NCBI GenBank assembly: GCA_963932145.1
Contig: OZ010595.1
Coordinates: 75,390,090-75,454,089 of the forward strand
Direction: 5' to 3'
DNA length: 64,000 nucleotides
From: Acanthosepion lycidas
Taxonomy: Eukaryota > Mollusca > Cephalopoda > Sepiida > Sepiidae
The notes under the pieces are model-generated. The model did no database searches. It was given only the letters and a program-made list of their open reading frames with translations, and was not told the origin of the DNA. The position numbers and the translations under genes are program-made. Numbering within the stretch: the first letter of the stretch is position 1; each line of letters starts with the position of its first letter. Positions 53,565-63,379 of this stretch are shown piece by piece.

Positions 53565-53950
53565 TAATAATTCCTGTAGCATACCTATGGACAATAATGT
53601 CCCCATTCACATAAATACAGTACCAACTTTCATGCAATTATTCTATTCAGTAACCTTCCCTAGGTTACAACATTTTGGATCTCATCCTCATTGCCAAATG
53701 TTGTACCCTAGGGAAGGTTACCGAATAGAATAATCGCACAAAGGTTGGTAATGAATGATAATACTTAGGACAAGAACAACACATATAAGACTTTCCAGCG
53801 GCGCATAGAAGTAGTAGTCAACTGCTAGAAGTGAGTCAAGTGAATTCCATAATGAATCTCCAACTGCAGACCAACATAGAGTATTTACTACTGTATTTAT
53901 GTGAATCGGGATATAACATTTATCATCTGTAGGTATGCTACAACAGTAAT
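53565..53950. repeat. Nested inverted repeats
   Basis: Inner pair: CAATTATTCTATTCAGTAAC then CTTCCCTAGG (53,635-53,665) faces its complement at about 53,704-53,737; a TACCAAC/GGTTGGTA extension reaches about 53,619-53,748. Outer pair: TGTAGCATACCTATGG ... ATTCACATAAATACAGTA (53,575-53,620) faces TACTGTATTTATGTGAAT ... AGGTATGCTACA (53,888-53,944). The outer right arm is displaced by about 140 bp of unpaired sequence. It is likely a fold-back element that suffered an internal insertion, or two nested hairpin elements. Confidence 0.7.
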
Positions 53951-53962
53951 GAAAAGGAATAA

Positions 53963-54148
53963 GAACTCTATAAAGTCATCAACACACTATCAGTTACTCA
54001 AGTCCAATGTGAGAGGACATTTTCAAAGCTAAAGATCATAAAGACACAGTTAAGAAATTTGCTACCTGAGGAGAATTTGGAATCCTACATATTTCTATCT
54101 GTTGAAAAGAATGTTGTTAGACAAATTGGACATAGAAGCAATTATTAG
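53963..54148 (+). pseudogene. hAT transposase dimerisation-domain fragment
   Basis: A 62-codon open stretch reads ELYKVINTLSVTQVQCERTF, then SKLKIIKTQLRNLLPEENLE, then IFLSVEKNVV, and ends at TAG. This is the C-terminal hATC dimerisation domain: 'L....TLP.S....ERSFS.LK.IK..LR..M...RL..L..L...'. It has no start codon and no catalytic part upstream; the nested inverted repeat lies immediately before it. In-frame decay is modest, so the fragment is relatively well preserved. Confidence 0.75.
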
Positions 54149-54977
54149 CAAATTTGAACAATTATATAGTGAACACAAATGATTGCTCTTAATATAGTGA
54201 ACGGCATGCAGTGCTCTATTATATTTTTGAATTATCTGTTAATGAGTAAATTTTGCAGTAAGCTATTTAAAAATACCAACCAATTACTTAGAATTGAAAA
54301 AATCTAACTATAACATTCTGTATTTACATTTAGCATCTACTGCCAATAATATGTACAGTACACATACACCGTAATTAGTAAGAAATATAAATTTTTTCTT
54401 CAAAAATTTGAATTGTACCCATTGTTCTAAATGAATTTTTTGAAAATGTTATCTATTTATAAAAATTAAATAATATCCTTGTAGTCGTGGGTGGGTCCGC
54501 TTTGTCTTCTGGCAACTAATATTTTTAGACCCAGTCTTACAAATGTATTTTAAAAATGACAAATATTTAATGACACCTTAAGAATCTACTATTTTGCCAA
54601 ATGAGATTTTGTTGTGGTTATCTCCAATTTTATCAATAAAAAACAAAAAGCAAAACAAGTGACTAAATTGCTAGAACTGAAAAATGTTTAAAAACATGTG
54701 AAAAATGTTAGAAGTGTGAGAATATTGTTATCTGGAATTTATATGAATATACAAACAAAGCATTAGAAAGTAATCCCCAATTGAAATAAGCTGGCTTATC
54801 ATGGCTTATCTCAAAAGCATAATCTTTGCCCGAAGAAAGAAAAAGGTTTATTTTTAAGAAGGATTAATACTCATAATGTTATTGCAATATGAAGAGGATC
54901 TAGTATTTTTCTTGATTTGAAATTAGCAGTTTTCTGTCCAACTTCAAATGATTCTTATCTATTGACATGCCAAGTAG
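54149..54977. other. Non-coding tract
   Basis: No element is recognised here. Confidence 0.5.
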
Positions 54978-55472
54978 TTATGTCCAGGAAGTATCCAGCT
55001 CTTTTGAATATCCCTAGAACTGGTTGTGCAGACTTGATGTAACCTGGTGACCAATCAGAAGAAACTTGAGTGGACATGTGTGAACCGACGCACTCCTGTG
55101 GAGTTACTCAGTCACTAGTGAAACACTATTAAATGATCTTGTGTGCTATATGACTCCTCATCTTCACAATGATATCTTAGAAAGAGTTTTGGGGCCAAAA
55201 AATACATCACACAAGTCTGTCAGTACCCCTATAATCTAAATTTGACTTCTTACGATTTCTGGTTGTGAAATGTGTAGAGACAGAGGACGAGATTATGGAG
55301 AATATGATGAAACATTATGGAAATCCTGAAAGCAGATTTTGCAAGCTTTTTTGAAGTGGAAGGGATATGGGAATAAATATATGAGGCTCCATGGGAAGTA
55401 CTTTGAAAGGGACTAAGGTACAACTGTTTTGTTTGTTTGTTTCTTAATATTACATAGCTGGATACTTTCCGG
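54978..55472 (+). mobile_element. Mariner deletion derivative with inverted ends
   Basis: The left end GTCCAGGAAGTATCCAGC and right end GCTGGATACTTTCCGGAC are inverted copies 495 bp apart, well below the ~1.3 kb of an intact mariner. The interior keeps a transposase C-terminal remnant: KKYITQVCQYPYNLNLTSYD then FWL, which is the mariner motif 'HPPYSPDL...DFWLFP' with its third catalytic aspartate region partly kept. A frame-shifted KHYGNPESRFCKLF and KWKGYGNKYMRLHGKYFE end follows. The right end is repeated twice more downstream. Confidence 0.7.
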
Positions 55473-55930
55473 ACAAACTTTACACATTCTGTTTTTTTAA
55501 TGCTATGTTTTAATATTCTCTCTCTCTCTCTCTCTCTTCTCCTACCTCTTACTTTATCTTTAACATTCTCTCTCTCTCTCACTCTTTCTCTCCTCTCTCT
55601 CCATCTTCCTTCCTCTTATTTTGCTCTGACTTATTAAATGGCTGGATACCTTTCAGAGAGACCTTACATGCTTTCCCTTCTTTCTTTTAACTACTCCCCT
55701 TTTTTTACTCTCTCTCTCTCTCTCTTTCTTGCCTTCCTTTCTTATCTTCCCTAATTTTACTGTCACTTTTTTAGTTGCTATTAAATGACTTGATACTTTC
55801 TGAACATATCTTGTATGCATTCTGTTTTTTCTTTTAACCACTATCAATTTCTTACTATTTTCTATCTATCTCTCTATCCATTTTTTCTCTCTCTTTCTAT
55901 TGTTCCCCTTGTCCCTTTTACTTTCTCTTT
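55440..55930. repeat. Three tandem repeats of a mariner end with (CT)n spacers
   Basis: The word GCTGGATAC.TTC....AC.TT.CA..CATTCTG occurs at about 55,455, 55,641 and 55,782, each preceded by ATTAAAT or TTACATA. The spacers are (CT)n-rich (55,514-55,535, 55,569-55,600, 55,710-55,726, 55,861-55,900). The spacing of about 150-190 bp suggests a nascent satellite seeded by the terminal repeat of the adjacent mariner. Confidence 0.7.
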
Positions 55931-56429
55931 CTCTCCTTCCTCTCACTTTTTATTTCAACCCCTTTTTCTTCTTTTTTTTTTCTCTCAGTTTCTTAAGGAG
56001 TTTGATGTTAATAATAAATAACTCAAGTTCAGGTTAATGAGAAACAAAGAACTCCTCTCAGCAAAACATTTTCATCTCAAATGAGATCCTAAAATAAGAA
56101 AGCCAATCTTCAAGGGCATCTAATTTCACCAAAGCCCTTAAAGAATCTTTCAGAAACAAAAGACTTATCTTTAATCCAAGATGTTTTGAGCATTTTAAGG
56201 ATTCATCATCATGGTGTTATCATACAGTATTAAAATTTGGTATGAGTAAAGTTGGATAAGAACCTGACAGAGTAAATAATATATTAGTCAATTTAGATAA
56301 TATTTTGATATTTTTTTTAATTAATTTACCTGAAGCAAGACAATAATGTCACTATGACACAAAAGTCTACTGGGAGTGAAAGGAAATTGAAAAGACTTTT
56401 GTAGGTACCTAAAACCCAATCATCAACAT
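55931..56429. other. Non-coding tract
   Basis: No element is recognised here. Confidence 0.5.
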
Positions 56430-56960
56430 TAAAAAAGGGATAAACCTCTACTCCTGTTCAAAAGACAATGAAGGTGTATGAACCAGACAATAGGCAAACC
56501 TATCTACTCCTGACATGTTTTGCCAATGTTCTGATGTTCTCAGAAAAATAATTTTTTTTTTTTTAAGCAAGGTGGGAAGCCACTAGCACGCAAGGGGTTA
56601 CAGAGAGAGCAAATAGGCGTGATAGAGGAAGGATGAAGAGAAGGATAGGGGATAGATCAAGGCATCTGGAGATGTCAATTGACATTACATTTGAATAGTT
56701 GGAGATTATAGCTATCAGGGAAACATGAAAAGGAGAGGGAGTTCCACAGGCAAGAAGTGCGAGACATGAAGCTATTGGAGTAGGAGAGATGGCTATATTT
56801 AACAATTCCAACAGTGAAAGGGTGAGAGTGAGATGCCAGCCTAGTAGAACACTTAAATTCCTGAAGTCTGGGAACCAGTGAAAGCAGCTCATCAGAGCAG
56901 TTACCATGAAAGTATTTGTAAAAAAGATAGAGGGAGGCGACAGCACGTCTGTGAGAAAAA
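56430..56960 (-). pseudogene. LINE-B 3' end plus dispersed repeat
   Basis: At 56,555-56,960 the minus strand ends CTTGCGTGCTAGTGGCTTCC then CACCTTGCTT and poly(A), the LINE-B terminus. Upstream, frames carry HRRAVASLYLFYKYFHGNCS-like text in decayed form and FHWFPDFRNLSVLLGWH. The adjacent 56,430-56,520 is the inverted counterpart of the repeat at 43,470-43,570. The 127-codon minus frame is a shifted reading of the LINE end. Confidence 0.75.
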
Positions 56961-57239
56961 ATGAATATAACTTATTCAGATGAAAATGTATTGAAATTGC
57001 TATGATCTCCTAGTTTCCTATGGCTAATATACAACAAAGATATTTGAATATATCCCCTTTTCCTGCTGGGATATTTGAAACCATAATAAAAAATGGCATT
57101 GAAATAAAGTAAAATCTAATTTCTATAATAATACAATTAAAATAAAAAAAAAAGCATTCAGATGTTGAATGTAAGTCATATTTTCTGTAGATTGTGGTAT
57201 TTCCAATTTATAACTCACAAAAAACTGCCTAACATGCAA

Positions 57240-58665
57240 ATTAGAAATAAAAGATACCAAAATTAAACAAGTGCATAATTTAAATATCTAAATATCTATT
57301 TAACACAGGATGGAAAATAGTGCAATTTAATTTTCCAGCAAGCAATCCTAAGAGAACAAAAAACCCTACCAGGATTTATTAATAGTGGGGACAATCTTAA
57401 CAACATATGATACACAGATGAGACTATGTTGATGAAAAACACAGAAAGAAAACTGCAAGAACTCCTAGACAAAGTAATAAAAGAAAGCAAGAACAAAAGA
57501 CTAACTATCAATTGTAAGAAGACAGAAAGTATAGTTGTCAGCAAGAGAAGCAGTTTAAGATGGAGATGTCAAAATAAAGCAAGTACAGAAATTTAAATAT
57601 CTAGGAAGTCTTTTAACAGAGGATGGTAAATGTGGCACCAGAATCTGAAGGTACATTGGAATAGCAAAAGATGCCTTCCAAAAGTTAGACAAAGTATTAA
57701 CAAACAGGAAAATTTCAAAGAAAAGAGTACTGAATTGTTATGTAATATCAGTACTCCTGTCTAACAGTGAATGCTGGAAACATCTCATTACAAATAAAGA
57801 GGAAACTTGAGGCACCAGAAATGTGGTTCTACAGAAGAAAGCTGATAATATTAATAATGAAAGATGCCTTCCTGAAACTAAGCAAAATATTAAGAAAGAG
57901 GAAAATTTAATTGAATTCAAAGATAAAAGTACTCAACTGTTATGTAATATCAATCCTCCAATGTGGCAGTGAATACTGGACAATTTCCTTACTGATAGAA
58001 TGGAGACTTCATGTAGTTCTACAGAAGGATGATGAGAATACCATGGACTGAACATGTGAACAACAATGAAGTTTTAGAAAAAATGGAAACAAAAAGGATA
58101 TTTATATGTAACATCAGAAAGAGAAAGTTAAAATTTCTAGGGCACATAATGTGTAAATAGGGCTTGGGAAATTTAACATTTCCTCATACTCATTAGAAAT
58201 AAAGAAGAAGAGTACTGAACTTTTATGTAATATTGGTCCTCCTATATGGCAGTCAATGCTGGATAATCTCATCATAAATGAAGAAGAGACTTGAAGTAAC
58301 AGAAAGATGGTTTTACTGAAGGATGCTGAGGATACCATGGATTGAACATGTAAGCAACAATGAAGTTGTGGAAAAAACAGAAACAAAAAGAAGCGTTAAC
58401 ATTTTTAGGGCACATAATGAGGAAAGAGGGTTTGGGAAATTTGACATTCACAGAAGATATTTAAGGCAAGAATGACAGAGGAAAGTAGCAAATAACCTAC
58501 TTAACAAGATTGTGTCAATGGTATGCAAAATAGGGGTTAGGAGATACAGCAAAAAAACAAACTATACTGACAGCTACAAAGGACAGGAAATTGTGGAGAG
58601 CTGTGATCATCAACATCCGGAAGGGATGTGGCACATAGTAGAAGATGAAAATGTAGATTTTGTAC
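57240..58665 (+). pseudogene. LINE-A mosaic: RT end plus three stacked C-terminal segments
   Basis: At about 57,405-57,545 the RT palm reads a decayed YADDT (as YTDET), then MLMKNTERKLQELLDKVIKE and RLTINCKKTESIVVS. From 57,580 the text is EIFKYLGSLLTEDGK, then GIAKDAFQKLDKVLTNRK and NSECWKHLI. Instead of continuing, the sequence goes back to KDAFLKLSKILRKRK (57,857) and again to RVLNFYVILVLLY (58,205). The YVI-SECW-TEHV segment is therefore present three times in series (57,720-57,850; 57,925-58,180; 58,205-58,440). The last copy continues to the usual 3' end near 58,665. Many frameshifts occur, and none of it is functional. Confidence 0.8.
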
Positions 58666-58686
58666 TTGTGCAATAAAATTACTTCT

Positions 58687-58725
58687 CTGATGATGGTAGA
58701 TAACTAGTGAAATGTGTCAAGGTAA
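58687..58725 (+). ncRNA. Hammerhead-like motif, degenerate
   Basis: CTGATGA (58,687-58,693), then TGGTAGATAACTAGT, then GAAAT and GTGTC. The order matches the 40.5 kb motif, but helix II pairs poorly and position 15.2 is T. It follows the LINE-A 3' end by about 20 bp. Confidence 0.25.
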
Positions 58726-58834
58726 AATTCTTTCAAATTGTCTTTTATATTTCTATTACATATTCCTAACAAAATTACTATTCCTAGTACAAATAATAGT
58801 TTTGAAACATTTTGCTAGTGTCAGCAAACCCTTC

Positions 58835-59485
58835 ATTGCTATCAACTCGTACATATGATGTATTGATAAAGATGCAGGAAAAATGGTTGCCTCCCTGTGC
58901 TGCTCCAGTAAGTACCTGACTCCTCATGCTATCCTCTAACTTTACAAGAGTCAGATCAGGCCTAAAATGGAGCACCGTTGTTATATATGAACAGGAGCTG
59001 CCCAGTCTTCACTTTCCAGTCTCAATAGAGTCCAAAAGCATCTCTGCATCTTTGTGAGTGATAAACTATTTTCTATCTTCCAACCTCTCTTTTACAAGTG
59101 GGGTGTGGCAAGCCTCTCACTGCTCTATCACTATTTCTATGGAAAGTGTTCAGACTAACTATATTTCTTAGTTCCGCCACTTCAAACCTTCATGTCTAGG
59201 ACTCACCGTGCTACCCACATTGTAGCAAACCAAGCCTATTCCCTCTGTATTCAATTGGTGAGAAGTTCCACTCTAACAGATTCTTCCCATGAACCACTGT
59301 TCTGTGGAACTGACTCCCCAAAGTATATTACCCAGCCCACCATGATTACTACAATCTTAGTTTGTTTAAGTTTAGGGTTAACCATTATCTTTCTTTCCTA
59401 TCTGCATAAACTACCTCTTAATGTAACCTGCTACCACAAATGCCCCCCACGCCTTGTACAGGGTGAATCTTACTGTAAATAAAAA
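58835..59485 (+). pseudogene. LINE-C ORF2 C-terminal region
   Basis: Frames read DKDAGKMVASLCCSSKYLTP, then LYKSQIRPKMEHRC, then GAAQSSLSSLNRVQKHL, then WGVASLSLLYHYFYGKCSD, then PPLQTFMSRTHRATHIVANQ. Stops and a frameshift split it. This is the longest LINE-C C-terminus in the window and serves as the reference for the shorter pieces. Confidence 0.8.
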
Positions 59486-59704
59486 AGACCAAATTCCTAT
59501 CTACTCACCCCAAAACAAAAACTTTCTGGAAATAATACCTGGCTATTTCACTATTTCTTTTCAATGAAAGACTTTCTTCAACTAACATAAGTATCCACAT
59601 TACTTATCTTAGCCAATTTATTTGTTGAACTGTTTTTATTTGTTCTATGTATTGTGTTGCCTCCTCCCATCCCTTATAGTATTTTTGTATTTATACTTTT
59701 TATG

Positions 59705-60350
59705 ATGAAACAAATACATTGAATCAATAGCTTTATCTACCGCAAGGAAAGTTTGTTCTTTGTGTTGTGCCAGAAAGTTTTTCTCACCTAAGTCTATCCT
59801 TCAAATACATAAATCAACCATTCACCCTTGCATGGAATACTGCTGTCATATATGGTCTGGAGCCCCCACTGTTTGTCTTTAAATCCTCAACAAAATCCAG
59901 AGATGGATATGCAATGTGATTGGCCCTTATCTGGCATCTCATTTACAGTCGCTCTCTCACAGACATGCTGTCACTTCCCTCTGTCTTTTCTACAAATACT
60001 TTCACGGTAACTACTCCAACAAGAAACTGCATAAATTTAAACATGCTACTAGGTTGGCATCTCAATCCCACCCTTTCACTGTTGAAATGGTTTCTACCCC
60101 AATAGCTTCATGTCTTGCACTTCCTGTCTGTGGAACTCCCTTCCTCTTACTTGCTTCTCTGATAGCTATAATCTCCAAATATTCAAATGCAATGACAATT
60201 GACATCTCCAGATACCTTGATCTATTCCCCGTCCTTCTCTTCATCTTTTCCTCTATCATGACTCTTTACTCTTGCTCCTACTATTTGTAACCCCTAGCAT
60301 GCTAGTGGCACTCCTGCCTTGCTTGGGGTGAAATGCTTGAGAAAAATAAA
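59705..60350 (+). pseudogene. LINE-B 3' portion
   Basis: Frames read NKYIESIALSTARK (as decayed text), then FSPKSILQIHKSTIHPCMEY, then CCHIWSGAPTVCL, a stop, ILNKIQRWICNVIGPYLASH, then HAVTSLCLFYKYFHGNYS. It keeps the ~20 residues (ILNKIQRWICNV) deleted from the copy at 51.07 kb, which shows that the gap there is a deletion. It ends CCTTGCTTGGGGTGAAATGCTT then A-rich sequence. Confidence 0.8.
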
Positions 60351-60439
60351 TTTAGATGGGGACAGTGAAATGAGAACAGTCTACACCAGTAGATTAAATA
60401 AAGAGTTTAATTCAGAATTCACTGTAGGTTACCCAAATT

Positions 60440-60545
60440 GACATAATCTTGATGAAGGCCAGAGAGCACAATGGTTGAAACATTGTAATAACAACAACAA
60501 AGATGAGGGCAATAGTCCGCATGTAAATAAACCTAAATAAATTCT
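60440..60545 (+). mobile_element. SINE tail fragment
   Basis: TTGATGAAGGCCAGAGAGCA, then ATGGTTGAAACATTG, then AACAAAGATGAGGGCAATAG match the 3' parts of the SINEs at 21.4 and 47.3 kb. The tRNA-like head is absent. The GATGA..GAAAC arrangement is hammerhead-like but starts TTGATGA rather than CTGATGA. Confidence 0.55.
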
Positions 60546-60561
60546 ACTTTTCTGGGGACAT

Positions 60562-60679
60562 ACAGGGTGTAGCAGAAATACCTCCCACATATACCTCCTA
60601 CATAATGGTAAAACATTAGTGGTCTTCATGTAGCTAATGTCTTACCATTAAGTGGGAGGTATTTCTGTCACACTCTATA
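60562..60679. mobile_element. 118-bp hairpin MITE
   Basis: The ends are ACAGGGTGTAGCAGAAATAC and GTATTTCTGTCACACTCTAT; the arms continue CTCCCAC / GTGGGAG and TAATGGTAAAACATTAG / CTAATGTCTTACCATTA around a short loop. CAGGGTG ends next to TA indicate the Tc1/mariner superfamily. It is non-coding. Confidence 0.75.
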
Positions 60680-60990
60680 CTTTGTTATGGGGGTTAGTCA
60701 CTTCTATCAATGTCCGTAAACTTAAGCTAAAAACTTCTATGAGCAGTACTAAAGAAACAGCTTGTTAATGACCCCATAACTTTTCCCCATATTTATCAAC
60801 AAAATTTAAGAGTAATAAAACAAGTCTGAGAGAAATTAAACGGAATATTGTAAAGGATCAGATTAAGGAATTTATCAAAGAAAGCCAACTTTAGTATAAT
60901 GTCCATAGCATTCATGAAGAATGAACTTGTTAACAATGGCTTGCAAGATATGCTGGCTGATCCTCATTCAATAACATATATTGTGGAAAA
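60680..60990. other. Non-coding tract
   Basis: No element is recognised here. Confidence 0.5.
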
Positions 60991-61265
60991 GGAGGGCTTA
61001 CAGCCATATGATGTTGAAACACTGGTTCTCATACAATCATTAAAGTAAAGCAACATTGAGCCTGGTCAGTACCTAGATGGATGAACACTTGGGAATACCA
61101 GATCTGTAAGCTTGGATCTGAATGTATGGTTGGTGTAATGGATGACAGCTCAGAATTGGAAGTTGAAGAGCAGAGTTCCAATTTCAGTCAGGTTCGTAAT
61201 ATTCATTTGCATGCAAATACTCTTGGAGAAGGTATGAATTCACCTCTTCCCCCTCCAGTTATGTG
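60991..61265 (+). mobile_element. Chimeric 5S rRNA-tRNA SINE
   Basis: The 5S part (about 60,995-61,112) shows GGCTTACAGCCATATGATG, AAGTAAAGCAACATTGAGCC, GGTCAGTACCTAGATGG and GGGAATACCAGATCTGTAAG. The tRNA-like part (about 61,128-61,200) has TTGGTGTAATGGATGACAGC and GAGTTCCAATTTCAG. The body with CTTGGAGAAGGTATGAATTC closes it. Order and joins match the minus-strand copy at 19,140-19,417, so the chimera is a real family and not a chance junction. It is followed at once by a Helitron-like element. Confidence 0.8.
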
Positions 61266-61271
61266 AGTAAA

Positions 61272-61943
61272 TCATACTTATTATAAAACCCAGGTTGTGT
61301 GTGTGTGTGTGTCTGTACGTTTATATATTGGATCGGATTTCCTACATTTTTCAACCGATTTCAACAAAACTTCACAGAACTACATAAAATTACCTTGTGG
61401 TGGTTCTGACAGCACCAAAAATTGGAAAAGCACAATTGTTTTTGCACAAAATCAATTTGAAAACATGATTAAGAGGCATCGCATGAATGAAAGGAGGACA
61501 ACTCATATCGAGTTATACTTATTATAAAACCCAGGTTGTTTGTGTGTGTGTGTTCCTTTATATATGGGATCGGATTTCCTACATTTTTCAACCGATTTCA
61601 ACAAAACTTCACTTTTTTTTTGGCAGGTAGTGTTTCTTATTTTCTTGAACACTTTTTTCTTTATTTTTACATTCAGAATGCTTTAAAAATTCCATTTACA
61701 AGACAATTGTTTATAATAAAATTCTATTCAATCGGTAGTCTCATAACGATTGAAAACAATGTTTTTGTTTCAGTTTGGGTTTGACCAATTCGTAAAAAAA
61801 AAAAAAAAACTAATTAAGACATGCGTGTCCGTCAACCTTAAACAATAATCTTTGTCAATTTTATTTTTCAGTTTTTATGATGGTCAATACTTGATCTATC
61901 TCTTACTGTTACATCCCCAGGCAACACCCGGCTCTATTGCTAG
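61272..61943 (+). mobile_element. Helitron-like non-autonomous element with doubled 5' end
   Basis: It starts TCATACTTATTATAAAACCC and ends in CTAG, preceded by a worn CCAGGCAACACCCGG hairpin, the usual Helitron 3' signature of a hairpin and CTRR. The first ~105 bases (CCAGGTTGTGTGTG...CAACCGATTTCAACAAAAC) are repeated at about 61,513-61,620, so two 5' termini lie in tandem. The flank is A before TC as expected, but the base after CTAG is C rather than T. No Rep/helicase frame is present. Confidence 0.6.
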
Positions 61944-61984
61944 CCATTATTATATCCAAAAATAAAAAAACTGCAAAAATTGAT

Positions 61985-63379
61985 CATCCCCTCCCTGAGT
62001 TCCTACATCTCACTGAGCACAATCTCAGTAATATTACCATCTAAGCACTAGAAGTTTCTAGACTTATCAAAGACCTTTACCCTAAGAAAGCCACTGGTCT
62101 AGACAAAATTCCAGTGGTTGTCCTTAAGAAATATCCTTAATCTTAGCAAAGTTATTCAACTGCTGCTTGAAGGAGAAATCCTTCCCAAGCCTGGAGAAAG
62201 TGTCAAGTGTTTGTCCAGTTCTCAAGAACACGGGTATGTGATATTCCCCCCTCCCAGTACAGACCCATGAGTATCATTAGTAAGCTTTTTTGAGGCTATA
62301 ATCAATAAGAAGGTCATTGAGCACCTAGAAAAGAACAACCTCTGTAGTAACAAGCAAGTATGGGTTGGCCCAATCCACTGTCAATGTCCTACTCTCACTC
62401 AAAGAATTAGTGAGGGTTTTGACAACAGACACACCTCAAGGATCATAGCAGTAGATATATCAAATGCCTTTGACAAGGTGTGGCACAAAGGCTTACTACA
62501 CATGCTCTCCAGTTATGGAATCACTGGAAGGGTCTTCTCAATCATAAAATCCTTCCTAAGAGGTAGGTCCCCGAAGGTAGTTGTTAATGGCCAGTCCTCC
62601 AGAGTCCTAGAGATCAATGCAGGCACCCTCCAGTTGTTGCTCCTCAGATCATCCCTCTTTTTGATCTATATAAATGATCTACCTAAGAATATACTCTGAT
62701 CATTTGTAAACATCCATGCTGATGATACAACTATATACAAGTGCACCTCTAAAACCCTTGATGGTCGAAGATTGGTGACTGATCTCACTTTCGATCTTGC
62801 ACAAACTACACAATGGCTGGCTGGTTACATTCAATGTGTCAAAGACCAAGCTAGTTACATTCCATCATTGCTGATTTGACCCTGAACTACCACCAATGAG
62901 GATGAATGGTTGTCCTCTGAGGGAAGCACCATGCCTAGAAAGACTGTTGGGCCTCAAACTCATACCTGACCTCAAGAGGAACTTGTACACATGATCCTTT
63001 ATTAAGGATGCAGGTAAAATGGTCAGCTCTCTGTACCACTCTAGTTACTAACTGACTCCTCCTGCTATCTTCTACCTTTACAAAAGGTCAGATCAGGCCC
63101 AAAATGGAGTACTGTCATCATATTTGAGTGGGAGTTGCTCAGACCTTAATCTCCAGCCTTATATAGAGTTCAAAAGTGTCTCTGAGCCCTTGTGGGTTAC
63201 AAATTATTCTCCACCCTTCAACCTCTCTCCCATAGGTGGGATGTGGCAAGCCTATTGCTGTGCTACCATTACTTCTTTGGAAAGTGCTTGAATGAACTAC
63301 ATTCCCTGGTCCTGCTGAGGTAAACCTTCACAGTAAGAACATGCCATGCCAGTTACATAGTAGCAAACCACCCATATTC
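61985..63379 (+). pseudogene. LINE-C reverse-transcriptase region
   Basis: From 62,070 the frames spell LYPKKATGLDKIPVVVLKKY (RT entry motif), later SSRYIKCL-shifted text, then WHKGLLHMLSSYGITGRVFS, VVVNGQSSRVLEINAGTLQ (a shifted PQGS follows), FLIYINDLPKNIL and HADDTTIYKC, the YADD box with tyrosine changed to histidine. KDAGKMVSSLYHSS and KMEYCHHI-like text follow to about 63,370. At least six frameshifts or stops occur. The element is cut off at 63,380 by an LTR. Confidence 0.8.

Noticed and set aside
55250..55582. 110-codon minus-strand frame rich in Arg-Glu
   Set aside because: It is translated (CT)n/(GA)n microsatellite plus antisense of a mariner remnant.
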